From Pseudomonadota bacterium (lineage in GTDB: Bacteria > Pseudomonadota > Alphaproteobacteria > Sphingomonadales > Sphingomonadaceae), in the NCBI GenBank assembly GCA_963205265.1, contig CAUJJI010000141.1, positions 1 to 45,827 on the forward strand: DNA of 45,827 nt, in the 5' to 3' direction. The notes below the pieces were generated by a model, which was given only the letters and a program-made list of their open reading frames with translations, was not told the DNA's origin and searched no databases. Positions 36,943 to 45,818 of this stretch are shown piece after piece. Made by a program: the position numbers and the translations under genes. Every line of letters starts with the position of its first letter. The first letter of the stretch is position 1.

Positions 36943-37078
36943 GATCCTCCCCGGAACGGGGAGGGGGACCGCGACGCGAAGCGGCGTGGTGGAGGGGGCG
37001 GGCCGCAAGCGCGGCGTCCCGTCGAGAGCCCCCTCCACCGTCCTGCGGACGGTCCCCCTCCCCGTGCCGGGGAGGAAT
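36943..37078. repeat. Composite palindromic intergenic element, copy 2
   Basis: Outer arms 36943-36971 and about 37050-37078 are complementary with few mismatches; an inner perfect 12-bp inverted repeat pairs 36988-36999 with 37028-37039. It shares the CCTCCCC-GGGGAGGGGGACCG-GGTGGAGGGG plan of the copy at 27761-27893. It sits inside an operon between the kinase-like and dehydrogenase genes, so it may process or stabilise the transcript. Confidence 0.8.
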
Positions 37079-37092
37079 TAGGAGATAGTACA

Positions 37093-38403
37093 ATGATCGA
37101 TTTCAGCGTTGAACCCGAGTTCCAGGCCAAGCTCGACTGGATGGACAATTTCGTCCGCGAGGAATGCGAGACGATGGACCTGCTCTTCCCCGAGATGGGC
37201 ACGCCCTACGACACCTCGCACCGTCCCTCGCGCAATCATCTGAAGCCGCTGCAGGAACAGGTGAAGGCGCAGGGCCTGTGGGCCTGCCACCTTGGTCCCA
37301 ACCTGGGCGGGCCGGGCTACGGCCAGGTCAAGCTGGCGCTGATGAACGAGATCATCGGCCGCTCGAACTGGGCGCCGACGGTGTTCGGCACTGCCGCGCC
37401 CGATACAGGCAATGCCGAAATCCTGGCCCTGTTCGGCACGCCCGAGCAGAAGCAGAAGTACCTCGATCCGCTGATGCGGCAGGAGATCGTCTCGTGCTTC
37501 TCGATGACCGAGCCTCAGGGCGGCGCCGATCCCGGCGAATTCGTCTGCAAGGCCTGGCGGGAAGGCGACGAATGGGTGATCGAGGGCGAGAAATGGTTCT
37601 CATCCAACGCCCGCTATGCCGCGTTCTGCCTGGTCATCGCGGTCACCGATCCCGAAGCCAAGCTGACCGAGCGGATGAGCATGTTCATCGTGCCGACCGA
37701 CACGCCGGGCTTCGAGATCATCCGCAACGTCGCCATCGCCGGCGAGGGCGATCCCGAGGACGGCGCGCAGTGCCACGTCCGCTACAACAAGGTCCGGGTG
37801 CCGCTGGACTACATGCTCGGCAATCCGGGCGAGGGCTTCAAGGTCGCGCAGGCGCGGCTCGGCGGCGGGCGCATCCACCACGCGATGCGCACGGTGGGCA
37901 AGTGCCAGCGCTTCATCGACATGATGCTGGAACGGGCCGTCTCGCGCCGGACCAAGGGCAGGATGCTTGGCGATCACCAGCTGGTGCAGGCCAAGATCGC
38001 CGATTCGATCATCGAGCTCGAGCAGTTCCGCTGCATGGTGCTCAAGACCGCCTGGATCATCGACGAGATCGAGGCCGGGCGCATGCCGCACGGCGCCTCG
38101 CGCAACCACATCGGCATGTGCAAGGTCGCCATGGCCAATGTCTACGGCAACATCTGCGGCAGGGCGCTGGAGATCCACGGATCGCTGGGCATCTCGCTCG
38201 ACATGCCGCTGGCGCAGGCCTTCGGCGGCTACATGTCGCTGGCCTTCGCCGACGGTCCAACGGACGTCCACCGCTCGCAGCTGGCCCGCGCCTATCTCAG
38301 GAAGGCGACGCCGGCCCCGGGCATGTTCCCGACCGAGCATATCCCGACTCGCCTCGCCGAGGCGCTGAAGCGCTATCCCAATGCGCGCGAGAACTGGAGC
38401 TGA
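37093..38403 (+). CDS. Acyl-CoA dehydrogenase (ACAD10/11-like)
   Basis: A 436-residue flavin dehydrogenase introducing an alpha-beta double bond in an acyl-CoA. CFSMTEPQGGADPG and WFSSNARYAAFCLVI are the FAD-binding middle domain; GGGRIHHAMRTVGKCQ and the C-terminal ALEIHGSLGISLDMPLAQAFGGY are family-typical. Where medium-chain enzymes carry the base in IYEGT, this reads FADGPTDVH, with Asp, as in ACAD11-like members. AGGAGATAGTACA precedes the ATG. It is one base from the SDR that follows. Confidence 0.93.
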   Translation: MIDFSVEPEFQAKLDWMDNFVREECETMDLLFPEMGTPYDTSHRPSRNHLKPLQEQVKAQGLWACHLGPNLGGPGYGQVKLALMNEIIGRSNWAPTVFGTAAPDTGNAEILALFGTPEQKQKYLDPLMRQEIVSCFSMTEPQGGADPGEFVCKAWREGDEWVIEGEKWFSSNARYAAFCLVIAVTDPEAKLTERMSMFIVPTDTPGFEIIRNVAIAGEGDPEDGAQCHVRYNKVRVPLDYMLGNPGEGFKVAQARLGGGRIHHAMRTVGKCQRFIDMMLERAVSRRTKGRMLGDHQLVQAKIADSIIELEQFRCMVLKTAWIIDEIEAGRMPHGASRNHIGMCKVAMANVYGNICGRALEIHGSLGISLDMPLAQAFGGYMSLAFADGPTDVHRSQLARAYLRKATPAPGMFPTEHIPTRLAEALKRYPNARENWS

Positions 38404-38404
38404 C

Positions 38405-39145
38405 ATGGACCCGCTGTTCGATTTCACCGGCAAGATCGCCCTCGTCACCGGCGGCTCGCGCGGGCTCGGCTACCAGATGGTCAAGGCCTTCGCCGAGCGC
38501 GGGGCCGACGTCGTCATCGCCTCGCGCAAGCTGGAGAATTGCGAGAAAGTGGCCGATGAAGTCCGCGCGCTCGGCCGGCGGGCGCTGGCGGTATCCGCCC
38601 ATGTCGGCAAGTGGCCCGAATGCGACCGGCTGGTCGAGGAAGCCTATGCCGCCTTCGGGCGTGTGGATATCCTTGTGAACAACGCGGGGATGAGCCCCCG
38701 CATGCCGAGCCACGAGGTGAGCGAGGCGCTGTTCGATTCGGTGCTCAACCTCAATTTCAAGGGGCCGTTCCGCCTGGCCACGCAGATCGGCAAGCGCATG
38801 TTCGACGGCGATGGCGGATGCATCATCAACGTCACCTCGTCGGGATCGCTGATGCCGCTGCCCGAAGTCGTGCCCTATGGGTCGTCCAAGGCGGCGCTCA
38901 ATGCGATGGGGCGCAGCCTGGCCTGGGAATATGCGCCCAAGGTGCGGGTCAACACGCTCTCGCCGGGCGCCTTTCGCACCGACATCGTCGAGGCTTGGCC
39001 GGACAAGGGGCAGGGGCCGATCCCGATCCCGCGCGGCCATGCGGCGAACCCGGAGGACATCGTCACCGCCGCGCTGTTCCTCGCCAGCCCGCATTCGGTG
39101 AACGTGACCGCCTCGCTCGTCCGCTGCGACGGCGGGCAGCACTAG
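38405..39145 (+). CDS. Short-chain dehydrogenase/reductase
   Basis: A 246-residue classical SDR. TGGSRGLG at 15-22, NNAG at 92-95, Ser in VTSSGS (about 145), Tyr158 and Lys162 in YGSSK. Arg41 after ASRK suggests NADP preference. Follows the acyl-CoA dehydrogenase by one base, so probably oxidises or reduces a hydroxy/keto-acyl intermediate of the same pathway. Ends with the family-typical VRCDGGQH. Confidence 0.92.
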   Translation: MDPLFDFTGKIALVTGGSRGLGYQMVKAFAERGADVVIASRKLENCEKVADEVRALGRRALAVSAHVGKWPECDRLVEEAYAAFGRVDILVNNAGMSPRMPSHEVSEALFDSVLNLNFKGPFRLATQIGKRMFDGDGGCIINVTSSGSLMPLPEVVPYGSSKAALNAMGRSLAWEYAPKVRVNTLSPGAFRTDIVEAWPDKGQGPIPIPRGHAANPEDIVTAALFLASPHSVNVTASLVRCDGGQH

Positions 39146-39186
39146 AACAGAGGTCTCCCTGTCGGGGAGGAATGAAGGAGACAGAA

Positions 39187-40164
39187 ATGCCGCGCGCCAT
39201 CATCGCCGACGAATTCGGCCCGCCCGAAGCCTACAGCCTGCGCGACTACGAACCGCCGGCGCCCGGCAAGGGCGAGATCAGGGTGGCGGTCAAGGCGATC
39301 GGCATCTCCTATGTCGACGTGCTGACGGCCGCCGGCAAGTACCAGGTGACCCCGCCGCTGCCCTTCATCCCGGGCAGCGAATGCGCCGGCATCGTCGAAG
39401 CCGTGGGCGAGGGGGTAACCCGCTTCTCGGTCGGCGATGCGGTGATGGGCAGCAGCTTCGGCGGCATCTTCGTCGATGTCGGGACCTTTCGCGCATCCAG
39501 CTTCAACAAGGTTCCCGCCGGCCTGACGCTGGACGAGGCGGCAGTCTTCCCGCCGAGCTACACGACCGGCTTCCACGCCCTGGTCGACCGCGGTCGGCTT
39601 CAGCCGGGGGAGACGCTGCTCGTACTCGGCGCCGCCGGGGCGACCGGGGTCGCGGCAATCCAGGTCGGCAAGTGGCTGGGCGCCCGCGTCGTCGCTTCGG
39701 CCTCGAGCCAGGAAAAACGCGATGTCTGCCTGGCCGCGGGCGCCGACGCCGTTGTCGACAGCCGCAGTCCGACCTGGCGCGAGGACGTGAAGGCAGCGGC
39801 CGGCGGCAAGGCCATCGACGTCGTCTTCGATCCCGTGGGCGGCGACATGACCGATCGGGCATTCCGCTCGCTCGGCTACGACGGGCGCTACCTGGTGATC
39901 GGCTTCACCGGCGGCATTTCTTCGCTCAAGACCAACCTGCCGCTGGTCAAGACCGCCAGCCTGATCGGCGTCCAGCTGCGCGCCTTCGGCATGGCCGAAC
40001 CGGAAAGGGCTGCGGCCAACATGGACAAATGCCTGGAGCTGGCCGGGCAAGGCCTGCTCAAGCCGGTCATCGGCCGGCGCTATCGCTTCGAGGAGTTCCG
40101 CGAGGCGATGAACGCCGCGTTCAAGGGCGAGGGCGTCGGCAGGGTGGTGATGGTGGTGGGGTGA
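39187..40164 (+). CDS. NADPH:quinone oxidoreductase-like enzyme (zinc-independent MDR)
   Basis: A 325-residue medium-chain reductase of the QOR family. GSECAGIVEAVGEGVTRFSVGDAV is the conserved catalytic-domain stretch; GAAGATGVAAIQVGKWLGARV is the NADPH fold. No zinc-ligand cysteines are present. It likely reduces an enoyl or quinoid intermediate. AAGGAGACAG lies before the ATG. The stop codon lies inside the hairpin at 40161-40200. Confidence 0.91.
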   Translation: MPRAIIADEFGPPEAYSLRDYEPPAPGKGEIRVAVKAIGISYVDVLTAAGKYQVTPPLPFIPGSECAGIVEAVGEGVTRFSVGDAVMGSSFGGIFVDVGTFRASSFNKVPAGLTLDEAAVFPPSYTTGFHALVDRGRLQPGETLLVLGAAGATGVAAIQVGKWLGARVVASASSQEKRDVCLAAGADAVVDSRSPTWREDVKAAAGGKAIDVVFDPVGGDMTDRAFRSLGYDGRYLVIGFTGGISSLKTNLPLVKTASLIGVQLRAFGMAEPERAAANMDKCLELAGQGLLKPVIGRRYRFEEFREAMNAAFKGEGVGRVVMVVG

Positions 40165-40200
40165 TACGTCGTCCGGCGTTGAGCCGGGACAACGTATCAC
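40161..40200. terminator. Bidirectional hairpin between convergent genes
   Basis: GTGATACGT (40161-40169) pairs perfectly with ACGTATCAC (40192-40200), with a further GGC/GCC-rich inner stem around GTTGA. It includes the stop codon of the oxidoreductase and ends one base from the AraC stop on the other strand. Probably terminates or protects both transcripts; there is no T run. Confidence 0.6.
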
Positions 40201-40201
40201 C

Positions 40202-41251
40202 CTAGCACCGCGCTCTGAACTGCTGCGGCGTCACCCCGGTCCAGCGCTTGAATGCGCGTCCGAAGCTCGTCTGCTCACCGTAGCCCAGGCGGTCGGCGAT
40301 CTCGTCCAGCGACAGTTGCCGCTGGGCGAGGTGGGCCTTGGCCAGGGCGGCCCGCTGCCGTTCGACGATCTCGGAGAAACGGGCCCCTTCGGTTGCCAGG
40401 CGACCCTGCAGCGTCCGTACCGACATGCCGATCTTCTCCGCGCAGCGGTCGATCGTGCAGTTGCCCGAAGCGAGCGAGCCGCGGACATAGCTTTCGACCC
40501 GGTCGATGATCGACTGGCTGTGCACCGCCTTGACCTGCTCGAGGTAGCCGCCGAGCAGGCGATAGAGCAGCCGGTTGGCGCTGGGAACGGGCTGGTCGAG
40601 CGCATGGACCGGAAAGGCCACCGAATTGCGCGAGCTGCGGCTCGTCACCTTGCAGCCCAGCGCGCGCTCGAGCTCCGGCATGTCGCTGGGCCGGGTGTCG
40701 GCCGAAAGGCTGACCCATGAAGGCTTGAAGCCGGGACCGCCCATCGCTTGCAGCAGCTTCACGTTGAGCATCGCCGCCTGGTAATTGGCCTGGTCGTTGA
40801 TGCCGATGTCGGTGTTGACGAGCCAGGTCAGCTCCGCGGTCTCGCGCCCTTCGATCAGCACGACTTCGCAGTCCGGCGCGTGGACCACCGGCAGGTAGTC
40901 GATCAGGCAGCGTACGCCGGCGCGGAAGGTCGGCGCGGCGCGGCACAGCGCGGTGACGCAGCCGAAGACCTCCGGGTCCTGGCTCGTCGCCATGTGCAGT
41001 CCGAACAAAGGATCGTCGAACAGGGCGCTGCAGTATTCGAAGGTGTCGGCGATCTGCTGCGGCGCGACCAGGCTCTCGGGATCGGTGAGCACCCGCGCTT
41101 CCATGCCGTGGCGCTCGACGATGCCGCGGGGATCGCGACCGAGAATGCGGGCGACGTCGGCGAGGCCGCTGAAGTTGGCGGCGCGGCATTGCCCGCCGCC
41201 CGGGGCGACGTCGAGCGGACCGTCGAGACTGAAAAAGCTCTGCTCCTTCAT
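40202..41251 (-). CDS. AraC-family regulator (arabinose-binding-domain type)
   Basis: A 349-residue activator. The N-terminal region (RDPRGIVERHGMEARVLTDPESLVAPQQIADTFEYCSALFDDPLFGLHMA) fits the ligand-binding domain of OruR/ArgR-like AraC proteins; the C-terminal DNA-binding domain has two helix-turn-helices with DEIADRLGYGEQTSFGRAFKRWTGVTPQQFR. I chose the second ATG, ending at 41251, because AGAGAGG lies 9 bases before it; an ATG at 41260 abuts that sequence. Divergent from a second AraC gene. Ligand unknown, probably a pathway intermediate. Confidence 0.9.
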   Translation of the reverse strand: MKEQSFFSLDGPLDVAPGGGQCRAANFSGLADVARILGRDPRGIVERHGMEARVLTDPESLVAPQQIADTFEYCSALFDDPLFGLHMATSQDPEVFGCVTALCRAAPTFRAGVRCLIDYLPVVHAPDCEVVLIEGRETAELTWLVNTDIGINDQANYQAAMLNVKLLQAMGGPGFKPSWVSLSADTRPSDMPELERALGCKVTSRSSRNSVAFPVHALDQPVPSANRLLYRLLGGYLEQVKAVHSQSIIDRVESYVRGSLASGNCTIDRCAEKIGMSVRTLQGRLATEGARFSEIVERQRAALAKAHLAQRQLSLDEIADRLGYGEQTSFGRAFKRWTGVTPQQFRARC

Positions 41252-41547
41252 GCGCGTCATCCTCTCTCACCCGGCCTCCTCGCGGCCCGCGTGTATTATC
41301 GAGTCTGTTGCGCGAATTGCCAGAGCTTTTTGTCGCGCGTGGCCGGCAGAGGCGTGAGGTTGCCGGCCAGGGCAAGTGTCGTGCGCTGCAACTTGTCGCA
41401 GGCTGCGATGAGATGATCGTATGGTTGCCGCGCGATATGTCGATGAAGCTGCGCCGCCTGCATAGTGCTGCCCTGGTTTCCGCGTACATTCGATCTGCAT
41501 AATTGACGGGCGCGCCGTGACAGCCGGCCTAGCATGGAGAGAGGTTT
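41252..41547. promoter_or_regulatory. Divergent control region between two AraC regulators
   Basis: No gene in these 296 bp. Visible structure: an inverted repeat GGCCGGCA / TGCCGGCC at 41341-41348 and 41361-41368; three related tracts TTGTCGCGCG (41330-41339), TTGTCGCAGG (41393-41402) and TTGCCGCGCG (41425-41434), candidates for AraC-type direct-repeat sites; and a possible -10 CATAAT (41498-41503) for the plus-strand gene, without a good -35, as expected for an activated promoter. Confidence 0.4.
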
Positions 41548-42585
41548 ATGGCGGAGACGCTGTTTTCCTTCGATCGGAGGAATTTCCAGGATTGCCAGGA
41601 CAAGTTCCGCGGCGATCGGGAACAGGAATATTACCGCGGCGACTTCTGGATCGAGGACGCATCGAACATCGAGGTCCGCTCCGAACGCAAGGCGGTGGGC
41701 CCGATCTCGATCATTCGCCAGCGCTCGGCGACCAACCTGTTCTTCCGCCGTACCCGCCAGCACATCCGCGAGGATGCCACCGACCTGTCGATCCTGTGGT
41801 TCGTCAAGCACGGCAAGCTCGCCTTCTCGAACCAGTGCGGCAACAAGATCGCGCAGCCGGGCGACTTCGTGATCACCCGTTCGATGTCGCCGTTCTTCAT
41901 CGAATGCCAGATCGACAAGGATTCGGTGCAGGAACTGCTGCACGTCACGGTCCCGACCCATATCCTGCGCCGTCATATCCAGCAGGACTTCTCGACCGGC
42001 CTGTTCATGCCGGCCAAGCGGCCCGAGCTGGCCATTGCCGAGAACATCCTGACCGACGTGTTCGAGGATGACGGCGCGCTGGGCGAAGAAGCGGCCCGGT
42101 TGCTGGTGGAGACCGCTTTCACCATCATCGGCATGGCCGTGCGCTCAAGCGACGAGGCAACCCCGGCGCGGCAGACCATTGCCGACCGCCGCCTGCAGGA
42201 CGTGCTGCGCTTCATCGAGGTGCATCTTTCCGATCCCCAGCTTTCCACGGCGATGGTCGCCAAGGGCTGCGGCATATCGCCGCGCTACCTGTCCTTCCTG
42301 CTGCGGCTGAAAGGGACGTCCTTTTCCGAGCTGGTCTGGGAGCAGCGGCTCGAGAAGGCCAAGGACTGGCTGTCGAATTCCGATCCGCGCGAGATCTCGA
42401 TCAGCGAGATCGCCTATGGCGTCGGCTTCAAGAGCCCGGCTCACTTCAGCCGCATGTTCAAGCGCGTGTTCAAGCTCAATCCGCGCGAGTTCCGCGGCGA
42501 ATGCGGCGAACACGCAGACCTGGTCCACGAAGCTGCCCACGACGCCTTCGTGCAGATCAGCGGAGGCAGCGGCCTGCTGCAATGA
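41548..42585 (+). CDS. AraC-family regulator (AraC-binding-like domain type)
   Basis: A 345-residue activator. The N-terminal cupin-like ligand domain (about 40-190) contains LSILWFVKHGKLAFSNQCGNKIAQPGDFVITRSMSPF; the C-terminal domain has LSTAMVAKGCGISPRYLSFLLRLKG and ISEIAYGVGFKSPAHFSRMFKRVFKLNPREFR as the two helix-turn-helices. GGAGAGAGG is a strong ribosome site. It is of a different N-terminal subfamily from its divergent neighbour. It precedes the small EthD-like gene by 90 bp and probably controls nearby catabolic genes. Confidence 0.9.
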   Translation: MAETLFSFDRRNFQDCQDKFRGDREQEYYRGDFWIEDASNIEVRSERKAVGPISIIRQRSATNLFFRRTRQHIREDATDLSILWFVKHGKLAFSNQCGNKIAQPGDFVITRSMSPFFIECQIDKDSVQELLHVTVPTHILRRHIQQDFSTGLFMPAKRPELAIAENILTDVFEDDGALGEEAARLLVETAFTIIGMAVRSSDEATPARQTIADRRLQDVLRFIEVHLSDPQLSTAMVAKGCGISPRYLSFLLRLKGTSFSELVWEQRLEKAKDWLSNSDPREISISEIAYGVGFKSPAHFSRMFKRVFKLNPREFRGECGEHADLVHEAAHDAFVQISGGSGLLQ

Positions 42586-42675
42586 TCGCCGGGGCGGTTA
42601 CGCCCCGCGCCCGCCCTTGCATCGCTCGGTGCAATTGCCGATGGTGCCGCGTCACCAATCCGGAGGAGGATTCCC

Positions 42676-43011
42676 ATGCCCAGCTGCAAGCTTGTCGCCC
42701 TGACCCGTCCGCTGCCCGGCCGCGAGGCCGACTATCACGACTGGTACCAGAACGTGCACCTTCCCGAGCTGGTCAACACCTTCAAGATGAAGGGTGCGCA
42801 GCGCTACAAGCTGGTCGCCAAGCTGATGGGTGCCGACGAGAACGAGTTCCTCGCCATCTACGACATCGAATGCGACGATCCGGCCGCGCTGCTTGGCGAA
42901 ATGGGCCAGGCAGCCGCCAGCGGCAAGATGACCCAGTCCGACGCATCGGACATGGGCACCACCTATACCGCCCTGTTCCAGGAATATGCGCCGCGGGTGG
43001 TGCCGGCCTAG
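42676..43011 (+). CDS. EthD/DUF4286-like dimeric alpha/beta-barrel protein
   Basis: A 111-residue protein with the ferredoxin-like plan of stress-responsive/EthD barrels: LVALTRPLPGREADYHDWYQNVHLPELVNTFKMKGAQRYKLV. The D-WY-xx-H-LPE signature is typical. Function in such clusters is unclear; members have been linked to oxidation of hydrophobic compounds or to binding intermediates. GGAGGAGG precedes the ATG. A strong hairpin follows. Confidence 0.85.
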   Translation: MPSCKLVALTRPLPGREADYHDWYQNVHLPELVNTFKMKGAQRYKLVAKLMGADENEFLAIYDIECDDPAALLGEMGQAAASGKMTQSDASDMGTTYTALFQEYAPRVVPA

Positions 43012-43027
43012 GCAAGGCGAAGCGCCG

Positions 43028-43058
43028 CCGGAATCTCCCCGTTGCGGGGCGATTCCGG
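43028..43058. terminator. Bidirectional terminator hairpin
   Basis: CCGGAATC (43028-43035) pairs with GATTCCGG (43051-43058), enclosing CCCCG/CGGGG around TTG. The perfect stem lies between the convergent EthD-like gene and the enoyl-CoA-hydratase-family gene, 4 bp before the latter's stop. Confidence 0.75.
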
Positions 43059-43062
43059 GGAA

Positions 43063-43869
43063 TTAGCTTCCGAACTTCGGCGCGCGCTTTTCCCTCAGGG
43101 CGGCGATGCCCTCGAGGTGATCGGCGCTGCGCACGCTGAGCGATTCATAGGCGATCCCCGCGTCCATCACCGCATGGGCGATGCGCTTGAGCTCGATATT
43201 GGTCAGGACCTTGGTCGCTCGGATCGCGCCCATCGCGCCGTTGAGCAGCCTGTCGCAGAACGCGTCGACCGTCTCGTCGAGCTGCTCCTTCGGCACGCAA
43301 TGGTTGATCAGGCCGATCTCGGCCGCCTTCTGCGCGGTCAGCAGGTCGCCGGTGAACAGGAATTCCTTGGCGCGGGCGAGGCCGATGCGCGCCGCCCAGA
43401 TCGCCGCGCCGCCGTCGCCGGCGACAAGGCCCAGGCCGACGTGGGGATCGCCGATCTTGGCGCCTTCGGCAGCGATGACGATGTCGCACATCAGCGCGAT
43501 CGTCGCGCCCAGGCCCACGGCGTGGCCGTTCATCCGGCAGATCACCGGCTTGTCGATGTCGAGCAGGGTGAAGATGATCCGCTTCGCCATCCGCGCCTCG
43601 TGGTCGAACAGGGTCGGGTCGGCGGCATTGCGGGCGATATGGTCGAGGTCGCCGCCGGCCGAGAAGGCGCGGCCGGCGCCGGTGATGACGACCAGGTCCG
43701 AACCGGTATCGCCCTGAGCGAACCACAGCGCCTGGGGCAGTTCGTCATGCAGGTCGAGGTTGACCGCGTTCATCGCGTCGGGGCGATTGAAGGTCAGGCG
43801 CAGCAGCCTGCCTTCGCGGGAAAGCTCGATCGTCTTGAATGTCGGCAGGGCAGGGGCGGTGCTGGTCAT
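43063..43869 (-). CDS. Enoyl-CoA hydratase/isomerase-family protein with altered active site
   Basis: A 268-residue crotonase-fold protein. ITGAGRAFSAGGDLDHI is the first oxyanion-hole segment (62-78) and GHAVGLGATIALMCDIVIAAEGAKIGDPHVGLGLVAGDGG the second (115-154). Aligned with rat mitochondrial hydratase, the catalytic Glu144 (GGGCE) falls at Thr123 and Glu164 (QPE) at His143. Standard hydration is therefore doubtful; hydrolase, lyase or isomerase chemistry is more likely, perhaps using His143 or Asp152. It diverges from the flavoprotein gene with a 212-bp spacer, in which I see no gene. Confidence 0.88.
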   Translation of the reverse strand: MTSTAPALPTFKTIELSREGRLLRLTFNRPDAMNAVNLDLHDELPQALWFAQGDTGSDLVVITGAGRAFSAGGDLDHIARNAADPTLFDHEARMAKRIIFTLLDIDKPVICRMNGHAVGLGATIALMCDIVIAAEGAKIGDPHVGLGLVAGDGGAAIWAARIGLARAKEFLFTGDLLTAQKAAEIGLINHCVPKEQLDETVDAFCDRLLNGAMGAIRATKVLTNIELKRIAHAVMDAGIAYESLSVRSADHLEGIAALREKRAPKFGS

Positions 43870-44081
43870 CGTCGTGGTCTCTCCGTTTTGCCGTTCTCAT
43901 AAGCCTTAGGCGCGGGCTCGCCAGCGTAAAATGCGACGCCGGCAATGCCCGCGCGACGCCGCTGGGGCGATCCGATCGAAGCTCGACGATCAGCCGCTTG
44001 CCAAGCGCCCGCAGTTTCGGTCTATCGTGCCGGCCATGCGTGCAGCGGGACTGCGCCGGTTCACGATTGAGAGGATGGAAG

Positions 44082-45761
44082 ATGGCTGAATTCGACGAGA
44101 CTTTCGATTGGGTGGTAGTCGGCAGCGGCGCGGGTTCGATGAGTTCCGGCCTGCTGATGCGCCAGGCCGGCAAGTCGGTCGTCATTCTGGAAAAGTCGCC
44201 CTATGTCGGCGGCACCACCTGCAAGTCGGGCGGGGTCATGTGGATCCCTAACAATCCCTTCATGGATCCGGGCGAGGACAGCACCGAGCAGGGCATCACC
44301 TACCTCGACAAGGTCGTCGGCGACACTTCCGATGCGCCGGGTACCACGCACGAGAAGCGCCTTGCCTACGTCGTCGAAGGTCCCAAGATGGTCGAGTTCC
44401 TGGTCCGCCAGGGTGTCCAGCTGGAACGCGGTTCGCACTTCTGGCCCGACTATTACGACGAGCTGCCGGGCGGCTGCAAGACGAGCCGGACCGTCGTCGC
44501 CAAGCCGTTCGACAAGAAGGAACTGGGCGAATGGGCACCCAGGCTGCGCCAGGGCTTCCTGGAAGTGCCGGTTCGCCTCGACGACGGCATGAAGCTGGCT
44601 TTTGCCAACCAGAGCTGGGCGATCAAGCTGCAGTTCGTGAAGATCGGGCTCAAGATCGCCGCCGGCAAGCTTACCGGCAAGCACTGGGTGACGGCCGGCG
44701 CCGCGCTGCAGGGGCGCATGCTCAAGGCGGCGCTCAAGGCCGGGATCGACATCCGCCTGGAATCGCCAGTCACGGAGCTGGTCGTCGAAGCCGGCAAGGT
44801 CACCGGCGTAGTCACGGTCAAGGACGGCAAGCCCTGGCGGGTCGGCGGCCGGCTCGGCGTGCTGGTCAATGCCGGCGGCTTCGCCAGGAACCAGGAGATG
44901 CGCGACAAGTACATGCCCGGCACCCGCGCCGAATGGTCGATGGTCAACGAGAGCGACCACGGCGACATGCACAAGGAAATGGAACGCCACGGCGGCGTGC
45001 TCGCCCAGATGGACGAGATGGTCGGCTTCCAGATGACCCGCGCCCCGGGCTGGGAGAACGAATACGTCGCTCCCGGCGCGCAATCGGTGACGGCCAAGCC
45101 GCATGCCATCCTCGTCGACCAGTCGGGCGTCCGCTACATGAACGAGGGCGGCTCCTACGAGGAATATTGCGAGCGGATGCTCAAGCGCTGCGCCGTCGTC
45201 CCGGCCGTACCGAGCTGGGCGATCATGGATTCCCGATATATCGACAAGTACATGGTCGCCGGTGCCGGCCACGGCAAGATTCCGCGCAAGTACGTGGAGA
45301 GCGGCTACCTCAAGCGGGCCGACACGATCGAGCAGCTGGCCGAGCTGATCAAGGTCGATCCGGCCACGCTCAAGGCCACGGTCGAGCGCTGGAACGGCTT
45401 CGTCGACAAGGGCAGCGACGACGATTTCCACCGCGGCGACCGCGAGTACGACAAGTTCCTCGGCGATCCCTTCCGCCAGGGCACGCTCACCACGCTGGGC
45501 CGCATCGACAAGGCGCCGTTCTATGCCGTCGACGTCGTCCCCGGCGACGTCAGCACCTATGGCGGCGTCATCACCGACGTGAATTCGCGGGTCCTCAAGG
45601 CCGACGGCACGCCGATAGAGGGGCTCTATGCCACCGGCGTCTCGACCGCCTCGCCGATGGGCCGGGTCTATCCGGGCGCAGGCGCCAGCGTCGGTCCGTC
45701 GATGACGTTCGGGTGTATCGCCGCAAAGCATGCTGCGGGGCTCGGGAACCAGGCGGTCTAG
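44082..45761 (+). CDS. FAD-dependent 3-ketosteroid-Delta1-dehydrogenase-like oxidoreductase
   Basis: A 559-residue flavoprotein of the fumarate-reductase/KstD family. FAD motif VVGSGAGS with glycines at 14, 16 and 18; EKSPYVGGTTCKSGGVMWIPNN is the conserved substrate/FAD segment; the C terminus GLYATGVSTASPMGRVYPGAGASVGPSMTFG has the Tyr and Gly positions that bind the 3-keto group in KstD. GAGAGGATGGAAG precedes the ATG. Whether the substrate is a steroid or another cyclic ketone is not proven. The stop lies 66 bp from the window edge. Confidence 0.88.
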   Translation: MAEFDETFDWVVVGSGAGSMSSGLLMRQAGKSVVILEKSPYVGGTTCKSGGVMWIPNNPFMDPGEDSTEQGITYLDKVVGDTSDAPGTTHEKRLAYVVEGPKMVEFLVRQGVQLERGSHFWPDYYDELPGGCKTSRTVVAKPFDKKELGEWAPRLRQGFLEVPVRLDDGMKLAFANQSWAIKLQFVKIGLKIAAGKLTGKHWVTAGAALQGRMLKAALKAGIDIRLESPVTELVVEAGKVTGVVTVKDGKPWRVGGRLGVLVNAGGFARNQEMRDKYMPGTRAEWSMVNESDHGDMHKEMERHGGVLAQMDEMVGFQMTRAPGWENEYVAPGAQSVTAKPHAILVDQSGVRYMNEGGSYEEYCERMLKRCAVVPAVPSWAIMDSRYIDKYMVAGAGHGKIPRKYVESGYLKRADTIEQLAELIKVDPATLKATVERWNGFVDKGSDDDFHRGDREYDKFLGDPFRQGTLTTLGRIDKAPFYAVDVVPGDVSTYGGVITDVNSRVLKADGTPIEGLYATGVSTASPMGRVYPGAGASVGPSMTFGCIAAKHAAGLGNQAV

Positions 45762-45818
45762 TTGGGCCAGCGTCGGGCGTCGTCCGCGTCGACGGAATGT
45801 TCGACCAAGCTCACACCG

